A stretch of 45,327 nt of DNA, taken from a virus. Within the stretch, counting starts at the first letter, position 1; each line of letters starts with the position of its first letter. The notes below the pieces were generated by a model. It did not search any database. It was not told the origin of the DNA and saw only the letters and a program-made list of their open reading frames with translations. The DNA is taken from positions 1 through 45,327 of the IMG/VR virus record IMGVR_UViG_3300033291_000002, one strand, 5' to 3'. Shown here piece by piece: positions 45,111-45,327 of this stretch. Position numbers and translations under genes: made by a program.

Positions 45111-45125
45111 ATAAGCTGTGCTTAT
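45111..45125. repeat. Palindromic repeat copy 1
   Basis: ATAAGC-TGT-GCTTAT: a perfect 6-bp dyad around three bases. It shares its arms with copies at 45143-45157 and 45240-45254. Confidence 0.85.
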
Positions 45126-45142
45126 GTGTACGGCGGCTGTTG

Positions 45143-45157
45143 ATAAGCTATGCTTAT
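45143..45157. repeat. Palindromic repeat copy 2
   Basis: ATAAGC-TAT-GCTTAT. It begins 32 bp (about three helical turns) after copy 1, which would put bound proteins on the same face of the DNA. Confidence 0.85.
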
Positions 45158-45239
45158 GAATGCGGCATGCTCAGCTGTCAAAAAATTTTCCTGTTGGTTT
45201 GATTAAGATAGTGATGCAACTCGTTGATATCTCTATGTA

Positions 45240-45254
45240 TAAGCTGAGCTTATG
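45240..45254. repeat. Palindromic repeat copy 3
   Basis: ATAAGC-TGA-GCTTAT. It begins 97 bp after copy 2, with the AT-rich, possibly bent stretch between. The 3-site arrangement recalls lambda cosB (R sites and IHF site), although lambda R sites are not palindromic. Confidence 0.85.
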
Positions 45255-45318
45255 GGTGCTGGAGTGTGGACGTAAGTCTTTGATTTATGGGTCCTTTCGT
45301 ACCACCCCTCGAGCTACT

Positions 45319-45327
45319 ATTTCGGAC
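45319..45327 (+). repeat. Nine-base terminal direct repeat
   Basis: ATTTCGGAC here is identical to bases 1-9. It could be a cohesive-end overhang written at both ends, an assembly overlap of a circular map, or (about 1 in 260,000) chance. Confidence 0.7.

Larger units (their letters stand above)
45091..45327. other. Right-end non-coding region with three palindromes
   Basis: No convincing gene lies in this 237-bp end. It holds three 15-bp palindromes (described separately) and, between the second and third, an AT-rich stretch with an A6T4 tract (about 45181-45190) that could be bent. The region ends with ATTTCGGAC, identical to bases 1-9. If the molecule is circularised it lies just before the terminase genes. 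No clear sigma70 promoter was found; a promoter for the late operon might be hidden among the palindromes. Confidence 0.55.

Noticed and set aside
1-45327. tRNA genes, CRISPR arrays, insertion sequences
   Set aside because: No cloverleaf with anticodon and CCA end, no repeat-spacer array and no transposase or terminal inverted repeats were seen on reading; a dedicated scan could not be run.

Overview
The window reads as one essentially complete tailed-phage genome of about 45 kb, probably a siphovirus of a Gram-negative (Pseudomonadota-like) host. The reasons are a lambda-type packaging and head module (Nu1-like small terminase, GpA-like large terminase, gpW-like connector, GpB-like portal), a long-tail module with a tape-measure protein of about 900 residues and a frameshifted tail chaperone, and lipoproteins with LTGC/LAGC lipoboxes plus spanin-like lysis proteins that imply an outer membrane. 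Nearly all genes have AGGAGG-type ribosome sites and several promoters match the sigma70 consensus. The first nine bases recur as the last nine, so the window looks like a full unit genome opened just upstream of the terminase. No integrase, partition system, DNA polymerase, tRNA or CRISPR array was seen.

Layout. (1) 1-8972: packaging and head genes rightward, interrupted at 2734-4127 by a leftward cassette of six small genes with its own promoter. (2) 9020-11002: lysis block (spanin-like, holin-like, a lipoprotein embedded in the holin-like gene, tiny membrane protein, GH19-like endolysin) lying between capsid and tail genes. (3) 11005-14683: a fibre with ten 16-residue repeats and neighbours; two of the products carry Sec signal peptides. 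(4) 14714-25919: head-tail joining, tail terminator, tail tube, G/GT chaperone with a -1 slippery site, tape measure, tail tip and a C1q/TNF-like receptor-binding fibre that again starts with a signal peptide.

(5) 25977-35436 is leftward. From a switch-like promoter region at 35463-35553 come a RecE-like exonuclease and its annealing partner, then from a second copy of the same promoter a dNMP kinase, a full-length DnaN sliding clamp, an HNH nuclease and small proteins. A perfect TTGACA-17-TATAAT promoter (28480-28508) then drives a terminal accessory operon that begins with an adenine methyltransferase overlapping a PD-(D/E)XK nuclease, a compact restriction-modification-like pair, followed by a lipoprotein and small genes.

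(6) 35525-45090 is rightward: a YdaS/Cro-like regulator on an apparently leaderless transcript, a structured region ending in a strong terminator, an AlpA plus winged-helix regulator, a truncated primase zinc-finger ORF, a primase-helicase, an iteron cluster that is probably the origin (39221-39411), zinc-ribbon and nuclease genes, a DUF3310 protein, a Tad2-like protein, a B12-dependent ribonucleotide reductase, dCMP deaminase and SSB. (7) 45091-45327 plus 1-88 is non-coding, with three near-identical 15-bp palindromes next to the terminase genes.

Together the early genes start replication at the iterons using the phage primase-helicase, SSB and clamp with (by inference) the host polymerase, raise dNTP supply, recombine DNA and modify it. 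The rightward late block packages DNA, builds the virion and lyses the cell. The points most worth a second look are the methyltransferase/nuclease pair, the terminal palindromes, the iteron origin, the three exported fibre-operon proteins and the leftward cassette inside the head operon.
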